DNA of 64,000 nt from Agathobacter rectalis ATCC 33656. GTDB lineage: Bacteria > Bacillota > Clostridia > Lachnospirales > Lachnospiraceae. The translations under genes and the position numbers were made by a program. The DNA is taken from assembly GCF_000020605.1 (NCBI RefSeq), contig NC_012781.1, positions 15,001-79,000 of the forward strand. The letters are read 5' to 3'. This document shows, in pieces, positions 38,787 through 46,927 of this stretch (its first letter is position 1; each line of letters begins with the position of its first letter). A model generated the notes under the pieces. That model made no database searches. It had not been told where the DNA came from and saw nothing but the letters and a program-made list of their open reading frames with translations.

Positions 38787-39635
38787 ATGAAGGTGTCTTT
38801 TGTTAATAAAGTAAAGTTCCACATAAAAAAACTTTATAGAAAGGCCAAACTCCCAGGCGATGATAGTTCTCAAAAGATGCCCTCATGCACCTGCCTGAAA
38901 GCGTCATATACACTTGAGGCTGCGGTAATATTTCCGCTTGTAGCAGGCTTTTTTGTATTTATACTTTTTTTCTTCAGGGTGGTTCAGGTGGAGTCGCAGG
39001 TGAAGGCTGCTCTGTATTATTCATCCAGGATGAGTGCATTAGCCAGCAGTGCAAATGATTCGTCCGTTGTCTCAGTGGCGACAGCAGAGGTACTCTTTAG
39101 GAGTAGAATATCTGACTCAAAGCACATTGATACATACGTGAGCGGTGGAAGGTATGGAGTGTCACTGCTTGGCTCAAGTATGGATGGTGATGATGTCTCG
39201 CTTAAAGCAAAGTATAAGGTTAAGCTTCCGGTGAGCTTTTTTACGGTAGATGGAATATGGATAGAGGATTATAGCAACAGCAGAAAATGGACAGGCAAAA
39301 ATCCCGGTGAAAAGACAGACCCATATGTATTTTACACTGACTATGGCAGTGTTTATCACCTGTCCGAGCAGTGCAACTACCTGGATCTGAGCATAAAGAG
39401 CATCAAATGGTCACATGTGGGGGCAAGCAGAAACAAAGATGGTAGGAAATACCACGCATGTTACTGTGCCGCGGATAAAAAAATAGAAGGTTCAACGGTA
39501 TTTATAACAGATTATGGCACGAACTATCACGGAAAGCTTGGATGCAGTAAGCTTAAGCGGACAGTACACAAGGTGCACAAATCGGAGGTAAATGGCAAAA
39601 ATCTGTGCAGTAAATGTAAAGGAGAAGGAACATGA
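38787..39635 (+). CDS. TadE-like pseudopilin with tandem Cys/His modules
   Basis: This 282-aa protein has a basic leader (1-35), a pseudopilin-type transition (YTLEAAVIFPLVAGFFVF, with Glu) and an extracellular part. The C-terminal third holds two related modules: TDYGSVYHLSEQCNYL with GRKYHACYC, and TDYGTNYHGKLGCSKL with GKNLCSKC. The T-x-x-G-x-x-YH-x3-4-C-x-x-L pattern resembles short Cys/His domains found at the ends of secreted proteins. Its cargo or ligand is unknown. It lies mid-operon and overlaps the next gene by 4 bp. Confidence 0.75.
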   Translation: MKVSFVNKVKFHIKKLYRKAKLPGDDSSQKMPSCTCLKASYTLEAAVIFPLVAGFFVFILFFFRVVQVESQVKAALYYSSRMSALASSANDSSVVSVATAEVLFRSRISDSKHIDTYVSGGRYGVSLLGSSMDGDDVSLKAKYKVKLPVSFFTVDGIWIEDYSNSRKWTGKNPGEKTDPYVFYTDYGSVYHLSEQCNYLDLSIKSIKWSHVGASRNKDGRKYHACYCAADKKIEGSTVFITDYGTNYHGKLGCSKLKRTVHKVHKSEVNGKNLCSKCKGEGT

Positions 39636-40039
39636 TACAGCTTATCATTTTACTTGGAATAATCAGTATAATTGACTTTTCAACCAAAAAGATACCGGTA
39701 GTTGTATTGGTAGTAATGGGGATTGTAGGTATTGCAAGCTCTTTTTATGCGAAGCAGTCAATTATATCAGTGGCTGTTGCCCTGATTCCCGGTATAGTGC
39801 TTATGGCAGCTGCATTTCTTACAGGAGAGCAGATAGGCTATGGAGATGCAGCTGTTGTGACGCTTATGGGATTGTTTGTGACTGCTGACATAGTGTGCAG
39901 CACTATGGTGATGGGACTGACAATAGCGGGAATAATCTCTGTTATTTTAATTGCATCAGGCAGGGCTGGAAGAAAGAAGCAGATTGCATTTACACCATTT
40001 CTACTGCTGGGATATGGATTGACGGAGGTATTTATGTGA
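39632..40039 (+). CDS. Second A24-type prepilin peptidase
   Basis: This 135-aa, fully hydrophobic protein has the two aspartates of the A24 family in IIDFSTKKIP and GEQIGYGDAAVV (GxGD). It is smaller than the first peptidase of this cluster. Since both Flp pilin and TadE-type pseudopilins are present, the two enzymes may be specialised for different substrates (inference). Its ATG overlaps the previous gene's stop (ATGA), and its own stop directly abuts the next GTG. Confidence 0.8.
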   Translation: MIQLIILLGIISIIDFSTKKIPVVVLVVMGIVGIASSFYAKQSIISVAVALIPGIVLMAAAFLTGEQIGYGDAAVVTLMGLFVTADIVCSTMVMGLTIAGIISVILIASGRAGRKKQIAFTPFLLLGYGLTEVFM

Positions 40040-40273
40040 GTGGAAAATAAATTAAATGTAGATTTATCTTATGGACTAAAAGGCAGTTATACAGTGGAAG
40101 GTACGATTATTATACCTATATTTATTGTTATGCTTGCGATAGCGATGAAGATGGGACTTGTGCTGTATAACGAAATGAAAGCAGACAGCTCTTATGAGTA
40201 TGCTACTGACATGTGGCTGGTGGATGATTTCTATAATTATCAGGTTTTGAAAGAGGTAGTAAATGAATTCTAA
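40040..40273 (+). CDS. Small TadE-like pseudopilin
   Basis: This 77-aa protein has a short leader ending LKGSYTVEGTIIIPIF, where Glu follows the putative cut site, then a hydrophobic helix (about 20-40) and a short acidic C-terminus. This is the minimal pseudopilin layout. GTG 40040 immediately follows the previous TGA, so translation is probably coupled. Its last 11 bp overlap the FHA gene. Confidence 0.72.
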   Translation: MENKLNVDLSYGLKGSYTVEGTIIIPIFIVMLAIAMKMGLVLYNEMKADSSYEYATDMWLVDDFYNYQVLKEVVNEF

Positions 40274-41456
40274 TGAAATAGTATATGAAAGAAAGATGAC
40301 AGGCAGCTTTATGAAGCTGCGTTGTGACGAGGTGAGGCCGTTAGATGAAAAGATATTGCTGAAAAACAATATTCCGGGCTTTCTGCCTATGGAGAAGTGT
40401 TATGTGAATAATGAAGGGCAGTACTGGTATGATATATCCGGAGTCCAGTCTTTGGAAATGCGCTGCCAGTACAATGACATAAAGCTTGAGTTTCTTGAAA
40501 AGCTTGTGGTGAGTATCTGTAACAAGATGGAGCTTTTGGAGAATCATCTTGTTAGCACAGAATCTCTGGTGCTTGATCCTCAGCTAATACACATAAAAGG
40601 GGTAAATCAGGATGAGGAAATATATTTTACAGCATACCCGGCACAGATGAAAACCATTTGCAATACATTCTCGCATTTAATGGAGTATATGCTAACGAAA
40701 CTTGACCACAGTGATGCTGAAGCGATACATATAGCATATGGCATATATGAGAAAACCATAAATGGCAATTACAGTATTGCTGATATTCGAAATGCCATAA
40801 TCGAGGAGCGACAGAAAAAGGTGGCAGAAAAGCCGGTGGAGGAGGTGATTGCGCCAATTTCACAGCCACAGGTCAGAGTAGAGGAGCCTAAGGAGCAGAT
40901 AAAGCCTACACTGTACGATAAGCTTCGGGTGTATCTGCTGGAGCAGCTGGATATCAGGCTGCCGGAGCGAAAGAAGCAGGCGTCAGTGATAGAAAAGCCT
41001 AAAAAACCGGACATAAACAGAAAATGGTTTAAAAAAGAGAAACGAAAAGAAAATCGTGAAAAGTTAGATGACACCATGCTTATACACCCAAGCTCAGAGG
41101 CTGCACCGGAGCCTGTACCGCGTCAGATACACCCCACAGTATGTCTGAGCGATTACAGGGAGCACCCACAGGGCATGCTTTTGTATGAGGGCATGGAAAA
41201 CCGCAGTAATATAATAATAGACAAAGATTGTACGCGTATTGGTCAGGGCGATGAGGCCGATGCAGTAATAGGCAAGGATACAATAAGTCATTTTCATGCA
41301 GTTATAAATAGGGAAAACCAGGAATTTTATCTGGAGGATTTAAACTCCACAAATGGAACCTTTGTGAATAATGAGGTGCTTGCGTACAAGCAGAAGAAGC
41401 AGCTCAAGTCAAATGATATCATCAGATTTGCCGATGTTAAGTACCGGTTTGTATAA
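40263..41456 (+). CDS. FHA-domain protein of the Tad locus (DUF6382-like N-terminus)
   Basis: This 397-aa soluble protein has an N-terminal alpha/beta region (1-180; possibly DUF6382), a charged linker (about 185-300) and a C-terminal FHA domain (about 315-397). The latter has the phosphothreonine-binding pattern RIGQGDEADAVIGKDTISHFHAVI and NSTNGTFVN. FHA domains bind phosphothreonine, so this protein may read a kinase signal; the nearest Hanks-type kinase is at 27.1-28.5 kb. It is the last gene of the closely packed Tad operon. Confidence 0.85.
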   Translation: MNSNEIVYERKMTGSFMKLRCDEVRPLDEKILLKNNIPGFLPMEKCYVNNEGQYWYDISGVQSLEMRCQYNDIKLEFLEKLVVSICNKMELLENHLVSTESLVLDPQLIHIKGVNQDEEIYFTAYPAQMKTICNTFSHLMEYMLTKLDHSDAEAIHIAYGIYEKTINGNYSIADIRNAIIEERQKKVAEKPVEEVIAPISQPQVRVEEPKEQIKPTLYDKLRVYLLEQLDIRLPERKKQASVIEKPKKPDINRKWFKKEKRKENREKLDDTMLIHPSSEAAPEPVPRQIHPTVCLSDYREHPQGMLLYEGMENRSNIIIDKDCTRIGQGDEADAVIGKDTISHFHAVINRENQEFYLEDLNSTNGTFVNNEVLAYKQKKQLKSNDIIRFADVKYRFV

Positions 41457-41532
41457 TTGTTGCAAATAAGCTCCTTAAAATTTATAATAAGAAAAAAGTA
41501 TTTAACAGGAAAATTAAGGAGACCCCACAGAT

Positions 41533-42147
41533 TTGCAGAATATAAAAAGATTTTATGATAAACCATATATGACAATTGGCATAATAGTGGTAAATATAAT
41601 AGTTTTTGTGCTGATGAGTATATCAGGCAGCACACTTGATGCACAGTATATGGCTGCCCACGGAGCCATGTACCCTGAGTATATAAAGGATGGCCAGTAC
41701 TGGAGGCTGTTCACTTCGATGTTTATGCATTTTGGATTGATGCATATACTTAACAATATGGTGGTTTTAGGTGCTGTCGGTCAGATAGTCGAGAAAGCCA
41801 TGGGGCATGTGAAGCTTCTGATCACATTTCTTGTGTCAGGCATGTGTGGAAGTGTATTGTCATACATCGTTATGCTTTATAATAATGATTATGCGGTATC
41901 GGCAGGTGCTTCCGGGGCGATATTTGGTCTGGTAGGAGCACTTGTGTGGATAGTTATAGCAAACAGAGGCTTTTATGAGGGCGTCAGCAGGAAGCAGGCT
42001 GTATTTATGGTTATACTGATGATATACTACGGAGTTTCAACGCAGGGAGTGGACAATTGGGCTCATGGAGGCGGGCTCGTAGGCGGATTTGTTATTTCAA
42101 TTGTTTTATATCGCAAAAAGAGATATAATAAATATAATATCAACTAA
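41533..42147 (+). CDS. Rhomboid-family intramembrane serine protease
   Basis: This 204-aa protein has about six membrane helices. It carries the catalytic Ser in GASGAIFG and His in NWAHGGGLVGG, plus the HILNNM oxyanion-side motif. The start is TTG 41533, about 11 nt after AGGAG; no ATG upstream is in frame near a site. A CTCCTTAA/TTAAGGAG inverted repeat could hide that ribosome-binding site. Rhomboids cleave membrane substrates; the pilus proteins next door are possible but unproven targets. Confidence 0.9.
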   Translation: MQNIKRFYDKPYMTIGIIVVNIIVFVLMSISGSTLDAQYMAAHGAMYPEYIKDGQYWRLFTSMFMHFGLMHILNNMVVLGAVGQIVEKAMGHVKLLITFLVSGMCGSVLSYIVMLYNNDYAVSAGASGAIFGLVGALVWIVIANRGFYEGVSRKQAVFMVILMIYYGVSTQGVDNWAHGGGLVGGFVISIVLYRKKRYNKYNIN

Positions 42148-42170
42148 AAATTAATGGTAGGAGAAGCTAC

Positions 42171-43160
42171 ATGAAGATAAATATTTATTATGGTGGAAGA
42201 GGTTTACTGGACGACCCGACACTGTATGTGATAAGCAGGATAGAAAATGTGCTAAAGGAGCTCCGCGTAAAGGTGGAGAGATACAATATCTATGAGCACA
42301 AAAATGAAATAGCTACATTGCCACAGACCTTTAAGGATGTAGATGGAATCATTCTCGCAACGACGGTTGAGTGGCTTGGTATAGGTGGATACATGCAGCA
42401 GTTCCTTGATGCATGCTGGCTCTACGGCGATAAGGAAAAGATAAGCAATACATATATGCAGCCTATTGTTATGTCTACCACATATGGAGAGCGCGAGGCA
42501 GAAACCACACTATGCAATGCATGGGAGATACTTGGCGGTCTGCCGTGCTCAGGGTTATGCGGATATGTAGAGGATATTACTACATTTCAGCTCAATAAGG
42601 AGTATAATCTCATAATAGAAAAACGCGCGGAGAATCTGTATCGCACGATATCCCAGAAGATTAAGAGCCTGCCTACAAGCAATCAGGCAGTGAAGCAAAG
42701 TGTACTCAGGACACAGCAGCTCAATCTCACCCCACAGGAGAGCGAGCAGCTGTCGAAGTATGTGTCTGATGATACATATGTAAAGCAGCAGAAGGAGGAT
42801 ATCGAGGAGCTTGCAACCATGTTCAAGGACATGCTCGGGCAGCAGGCGTCTACAGATGACATGCCATATATAAAGGAGCTTGAAGCACATTTTATTCCAC
42901 TTCGTGAATTCAAAGCCTGCTATTCATTTAATATAGAGGGCATTAAAAATCCATTATATATAAAGGTGGATGAGGATAAGCTGGATATACACTATGGCGA
43001 AGAGGATATAGTGGATGTATACGCCAAATTTTCGAAGAGTATCATGGAGTCTATAATAGATGGTCACATGACCTTCCAGAGAGCATTTATGACCGGAGAA
43101 ATGACAGCAAAAGGCAATTTCAAGACACTGCGCATGCTTGATCAGATATTTCCGTTTTAA
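42171..43160 (+). CDS. Flavodoxin-like (NADPH:FMN reductase) protein with SCP2 domain
   Basis: This 329-aa protein has an N-terminal flavodoxin-like fold (1-170; MKINIYYGGRG, VDGIILATTVEWLGIGGYMQQFLD). A helical linker and a C-terminal SCP2-type lipid-binding domain (about 245-329; FMTGEMTAKGNFKTLRMLDQIF) follow. The combination suggests a flavin-dependent enzyme handling a hydrophobic substrate, but none can be named. AGGAG lies before ATG. Confidence 0.75.
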   Translation: MKINIYYGGRGLLDDPTLYVISRIENVLKELRVKVERYNIYEHKNEIATLPQTFKDVDGIILATTVEWLGIGGYMQQFLDACWLYGDKEKISNTYMQPIVMSTTYGEREAETTLCNAWEILGGLPCSGLCGYVEDITTFQLNKEYNLIIEKRAENLYRTISQKIKSLPTSNQAVKQSVLRTQQLNLTPQESEQLSKYVSDDTYVKQQKEDIEELATMFKDMLGQQASTDDMPYIKELEAHFIPLREFKACYSFNIEGIKNPLYIKVDEDKLDIHYGEEDIVDVYAKFSKSIMESIIDGHMTFQRAFMTGEMTAKGNFKTLRMLDQIFPF

Positions 43161-43215
43161 TGGGCTTTTTGATTCTTAACAGTTACAAAATAATTATATA
43201 TATGAGGTGACAAAG

Positions 43216-43632
43216 ATGAAAGATGACAACTGTATTTTCTGTAAACTGGCAAATGGGGATATCCCGACCAATTCAATCTACGAGGATGATGATTTCAAAG
43301 TAATACTCGATGCAAGTCCTGCTACAAAGGGACATGCACTTATCCTTCCAAAGCAGCATTATGCAAATATTTTTGAGATTGAGGATGAGACACTTGCCAA
43401 GGCAGCAAAGCTTGCAAAGAAGATTATGACACACGAGAAAGATGTGCTTGGCTGTGAAGGCTACAACCTGGTACAGAACAATGGCGAGGTGGCAGGCCAG
43501 ACAGTATTCCATTTCCATATGCACCTGATTCCAAGATATGAGTCAGATGACAATAAGAATGTCATAGAGTGGAACCATAAGGAGTTCACTGATGACGAGA
43601 TGAAGAAAATCTGCGACGAGATGAGCATGTAA
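43216..43632 (+). CDS. HIT-family nucleotide-binding protein
   Basis: This 138-aa protein has a zinc-type N-terminal CIFCKLANGDIP motif and the histidine triad FHFHMHLIPR with the catalytic His. HIT proteins hydrolyse nucleoside phosphoramidates and related adducts in the cytoplasm. ATG 43216 lies about 6 nt after GAGGTGA, which excludes the overlapping GTG 43207. It is monocistronic. Confidence 0.93.
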   Translation: MKDDNCIFCKLANGDIPTNSIYEDDDFKVILDASPATKGHALILPKQHYANIFEIEDETLAKAAKLAKKIMTHEKDVLGCEGYNLVQNNGEVAGQTVFHFHMHLIPRYESDDNKNVIEWNHKEFTDDEMKKICDEMSM

Positions 43633-43665
43633 TAGCTGCTAATAGTTACACATTATTAAAAAACA

Positions 43666-43712
43666 AAAAGCCCGGATATGCAAATGTAGTTCATATCCGG
43701 GCTTTTCTTTTT
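43666..43712. terminator. Strong bidirectional terminator
   Basis: A 15-bp perfect stem AAAAGCCCGGATATG / CATATCCGGGCTTTT is followed by CTTTTTT. It lies between convergent HIT and murG genes. Confidence 0.92.
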
Positions 43713-43752
43713 TATAATATTTTATAATATGCAATGACACTAAAAATTGACC

Positions 43753-44829
43753 CTATGACGACTTCTTCACCTGAGAGTTAATCAAATCGATTATAGTAGC
43801 GATGGAATCCATCTGACCGCTTTTTGCCATGGCATCCTTATATTTATCCCTGTTGCCGTATACCTCTTTTACTGCGCTAAGCAGAGAATCCTTTGTGAGC
43901 TCCTCCTCCTCGATGACATATGAAAAGCCCTGTTTTTTGAAGGATTTTGCATTTAATACCTGGTCTCCGCGGCTGGCAGCAGCAGAAAGAGGAATCAGGA
44001 TGTTTGGCTTGTGCAGAGCAAGCAGCTCGCAGATGGAGTTGGCTCCGGCTCTTGAAATAGCCATGTCAGCCAGAGCAAACATGTCGGTGAGTTCAGCATT
44101 GGCGTACTCAAACTGTGCATAGCCTGTGATTCCGGCAAGCTTGTTGTCCAGATTGCCCTTTCCGCAGAGGTGAATCACATAGAAATCCTTTAGTAGTTCA
44201 GGAAGAATCTCACGGACAGCTTCATTAACCTTTTTAGAGCCGAGGCTTCCTCCGATGATGAGGATGACAGGCTTATTGTGGTCAGGAAAATTACAAAGCT
44301 TTATGGCATTTTCGGCAACGCCGCTAAAAAGCTCGCGTCTGATAGGTGATCCGGTGAGCACAGCCTTGTCTGCAGGCAGATATTTCATGGTCTCAGGGAA
44401 ATTGCAGCAGACCTTTTTGGCACCCTTTATGGCGATTTTGTTGGCAAGCCCCGGGGTGATATCCGACTCGTGGATGATGGCAGGCACATGGCAGTGCTTT
44501 GCGGCAAGCACGACAGGTACGGAAACGAAGCCACCCTTAGAAAATACTACATCAGGCTTGATTTTTTTCATGAGGCTTACAGCCTGACCGTAGCCCTTTA
44601 ACACGCGGAACGGGTCTGTAAAGTTCTTCCAGTCAAAGTATCGGCGCAGCTTTCCTGATGAAATGCCGTGGTAAGGAATCTTCTGGGCTTCGATCAGTCC
44701 CTTCTCCATTCCGTTTACTGAACCAATGTATTCGATATCGTATCCGGCCTCCTTAAGTGCCGGCATAAGAGCTATATTTGGAGTGACATGACCTGCAGTA
44801 CCGCCGCCTGTCATAACTATTTTCTTCAT
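43753..44829 (-). CDS. murG: UDP-GlcNAc: lipid I N-acetylglucosaminyltransferase MurG
   Basis: This 358-aa GT28 enzyme converts lipid I to lipid II on the cytoplasmic membrane face. It shows GGGTAGHVTPNIAL at the N-terminus, HESDITPGLANK, the GGSLGSKKVNE loop and the donor-binding SRAGANSICEL motif. Unusually it stands alone here, away from a mur/fts cluster. AGAAAGGA lies upstream of ATG 44829. Length is normal. Confidence 0.95.
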   Translation of the reverse strand: MKKIVMTGGGTAGHVTPNIALMPALKEAGYDIEYIGSVNGMEKGLIEAQKIPYHGISSGKLRRYFDWKNFTDPFRVLKGYGQAVSLMKKIKPDVVFSKGGFVSVPVVLAAKHCHVPAIIHESDITPGLANKIAIKGAKKVCCNFPETMKYLPADKAVLTGSPIRRELFSGVAENAIKLCNFPDHNKPVILIIGGSLGSKKVNEAVREILPELLKDFYVIHLCGKGNLDNKLAGITGYAQFEYANAELTDMFALADMAISRAGANSICELLALHKPNILIPLSAAASRGDQVLNAKSFKKQGFSYVIEEEELTKDSLLSAVKEVYGNRDKYKDAMAKSGQMDSIATIIDLINSQVKKSS

Positions 44830-45082
44830 ATATATGTATCCTTTCTTGCATTCCTGTTTGTCTCATATTTATATTATACTCAACACAATAAAAGTCAATA
44901 CCAAGTTACCGGTGAAAGTTTGCTCTGCAATGCCAAATAAATGTCGAAACTTGCGACCGATAGGAACTGTTAAGTTCAAGTGAATTGGTTATAATAATCA
45001 ATAGTACATCATCCTGCGTTATAGGTTAAGTTAAATTTTGAATGATGTATCGGAAAAAGAATAGTAGGGAGGACACATTAAT

Positions 45083-45349
45083 ATGGAATTATCAATGGAC
45101 AATATGGACATCGTGGCAGGAGGCATACTTGCGATAATGCTTGCACTTTTCATGCTGACAGTCATTGTGACCTTGTTCGCACTCTCACACAGGATAAGAC
45201 TTTTGAGCAACGAGATTTATAAAATAGAAAAACAGGTGAGCGACTACATAGACGAGCTGTCGAGAAGCGAAAGCGACAAGCTGGAGATAGAGCATAAGGC
45301 ACATCAGAATGGGGTGATTTCATCGGTGCTTCAGGAGATTTTTCCATGA
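45083..45349 (+). CDS. Small single-pass membrane protein
   Basis: This 88-aa protein has one membrane helix (about 10-33) followed by a charged coiled-coil tail (about 38-75). GGGAGGA lies before ATG 45083. I do not recognise a family. It lies just upstream of the SleB-like hydrolase, but a good promoter between them argues for separate transcription. Small FtsL/FtsB-like or regulatory roles are conceivable only. Confidence 0.6.
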   Translation: MELSMDNMDIVAGGILAIMLALFMLTVIVTLFALSHRIRLLSNEIYKIEKQVSDYIDELSRSESDKLEIEHKAHQNGVISSVLQEIFP

Positions 45350-45352
45350 AAT

Positions 45353-45404
45353 TTGACAAAATGCTATTACTGTGATATTATACCGACTGTAACAAAGTTG
45401 TAAC
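45353..45404 (+). promoter_or_regulatory. Promoter with WalR-type box
   Basis: TTGACA (45353-45358), a 17-bp spacer and TATTAT (45376-45381) form a good sigma-A promoter. Directly at the expected start lies TGTAAC-N5-TGTAAC (45388-45404), the known WalR/YycF pattern TGTWAH-N5-TGTWAH. It precedes a cell-wall hydrolase gene, the classical WalR target class. The position just downstream of the -10 would suit repression (inference). Confidence 0.65.
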
Positions 45405-45468
45405 AAATGCAACATAGGTGTAATAAACGTAACAAAAACAACATATACTACACCATATGGAGGATTAT

Positions 45469-46692
45469 ATGAAGCTAAACAAAAAAGTAATCGATAGCAT
45501 TACGGTCTGTGGACTGTGCGCCATGCTGACGGTTACCGCGGTTACTAACAGCGGACGCTCTGAGGTCAAAGCAGAGGATAAGGTGCTAGCAAACACTGGT
45601 TTAGAGCATACTGGTTATAATAGTTATGCTGGCGTGGCAGCGACTCTTTTTGATTATGAGAAGGGTCTCACAGCAGAGAATGCTGTTACAGTAGAAAAAG
45701 AAAATGTTGAGATGGTGGCAGCAGCACAGGATGCACAGCAGGAGGCACAGCCACAGCTCACACAGGAGCAGCAGGAATGGCAGACAAAGCTTATGCCAAA
45801 AGTTGAAGAATCACTCAACGTAAGAGCACAGGCCGATGAACAGTCAGATATTGTTGGAAAACTATATAAAGGAAGTGTGGCAGACATCGTAGAAAACGAT
45901 GGCACATGGGCTCACATCAAGTCAGGAAATGTAGACGGATACGTTAATGTTTCTTACTGTGTGACCGGAACTGACGCACTAAGCTATGCTTACGACAGAT
46001 GCGGAGAAATTGCTACAGTAAATACAGACGGACTTCGTGTGAGAGAGGCAGCAGATACAAACAGCAAGGCCTTAGAGGTAGCTGACCAGGGCAAGACCTA
46101 TCAGGTGGACCGCGCAGCACAGGCACAGGATGGCTGGATCGCAGTAGTCTGTGATTCACAGACAGGATATATCGCAGCAGATTATGCGACACGTTCCCTC
46201 AACACAAGAGTGGGTATCACAATTGAAGAGGAACAGGCTCAGATAGCTGCACAGAAAGAGGCTGAGAGAAAGGCCGCAGAAGAAAAGGCAGCAAAAGAAG
46301 CTGCAAAAGCAGCAAAGGAATCAAAGAAAACAGAGACCACACAGGGCGAGGCGGTAAGTGCAGGAGCAGATGACCTGACACTGCTTGCAGCAATCATCGA
46401 GTGTGAGGCAGGCGGAGAGAGCTATGAATGTCAGCTTGCAGTAGGAGCGGCAGTCATCAACAGAGTAAAGAGCGGCTCATATCCAAACAGCATCTCAGGT
46501 GTTATTTACCAGAAAGGCCAGTTTGGACCGGCATCATCAGGAAAGCTCGCAAGAAAGCTTAGCGGACGCATTTCTTCTTCATGCTACAGTGCAGCACAGG
46601 AGGCAATGTCCGGAGTGGACAACACAGGAGGATGTACATCCTTCAATGACCATGGCTCAGGAATATCAATCGGAAATATGAAGTTCAGATAA
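45469..46692 (+). CDS. Secreted SH3b / SleB-type cell-wall hydrolase
   Basis: This 407-aa protein has a signal peptide (about 1-35), two bacterial SH3 domains (about 112-168 with SLNVRAQAD; about 182-240 with GLRVREAAD) and an Ala/Lys/Glu-rich linker (about 255-300). A C-terminal SleB/CwlJ-type hydrolase domain (about 308-405) carries the early Glu in AAIIECEAGGES and VINRVKSGSYP. It probably cleaves peptidoglycan, targeted by the SH3 domains. ATG 45469 is 7 nt after GGAGG, preferred over ATG 45457. A WalR-like box precedes it. Confidence 0.88.
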   Translation: MKLNKKVIDSITVCGLCAMLTVTAVTNSGRSEVKAEDKVLANTGLEHTGYNSYAGVAATLFDYEKGLTAENAVTVEKENVEMVAAAQDAQQEAQPQLTQEQQEWQTKLMPKVEESLNVRAQADEQSDIVGKLYKGSVADIVENDGTWAHIKSGNVDGYVNVSYCVTGTDALSYAYDRCGEIATVNTDGLRVREAADTNSKALEVADQGKTYQVDRAAQAQDGWIAVVCDSQTGYIAADYATRSLNTRVGITIEEEQAQIAAQKEAERKAAEEKAAKEAAKAAKESKKTETTQGEAVSAGADDLTLLAAIIECEAGGESYECQLAVGAAVINRVKSGSYPNSISGVIYQKGQFGPASSGKLARKLSGRISSSCYSAAQEAMSGVDNTGGCTSFNDHGSGISIGNMKFR

Positions 46693-46717
46693 TATACAGC
46701 CAATACAAAGAAATAAC

Positions 46718-46765
46718 AAAGAGGCTGCAAATCAACAAAGCTTGTTGGTTTGCAGCCTCTTTAAT
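46718..46765 (+). terminator. Terminator after the SleB-like gene
   Basis: A long, nearly perfect stem (AAAGAGGCTGCAAATCAACAA with its complement) surrounds a minimal loop, followed by a short AT-rich tail. Confidence 0.85.
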
Positions 46766-46927
46766 TATTTGTACGGCGTGGTTTTACAGTCAGAGCGTCA
46801 ATGCTTCAAACCTCTTGCAACATACCACAAAATAGAGTAAAATGACATCATTATAGCAACCTACAGATATAAATTATAGCAACCTGCATCTATAAACGAT
46901 GCAAATAAAACCCAGGAGGCAAGAGCA

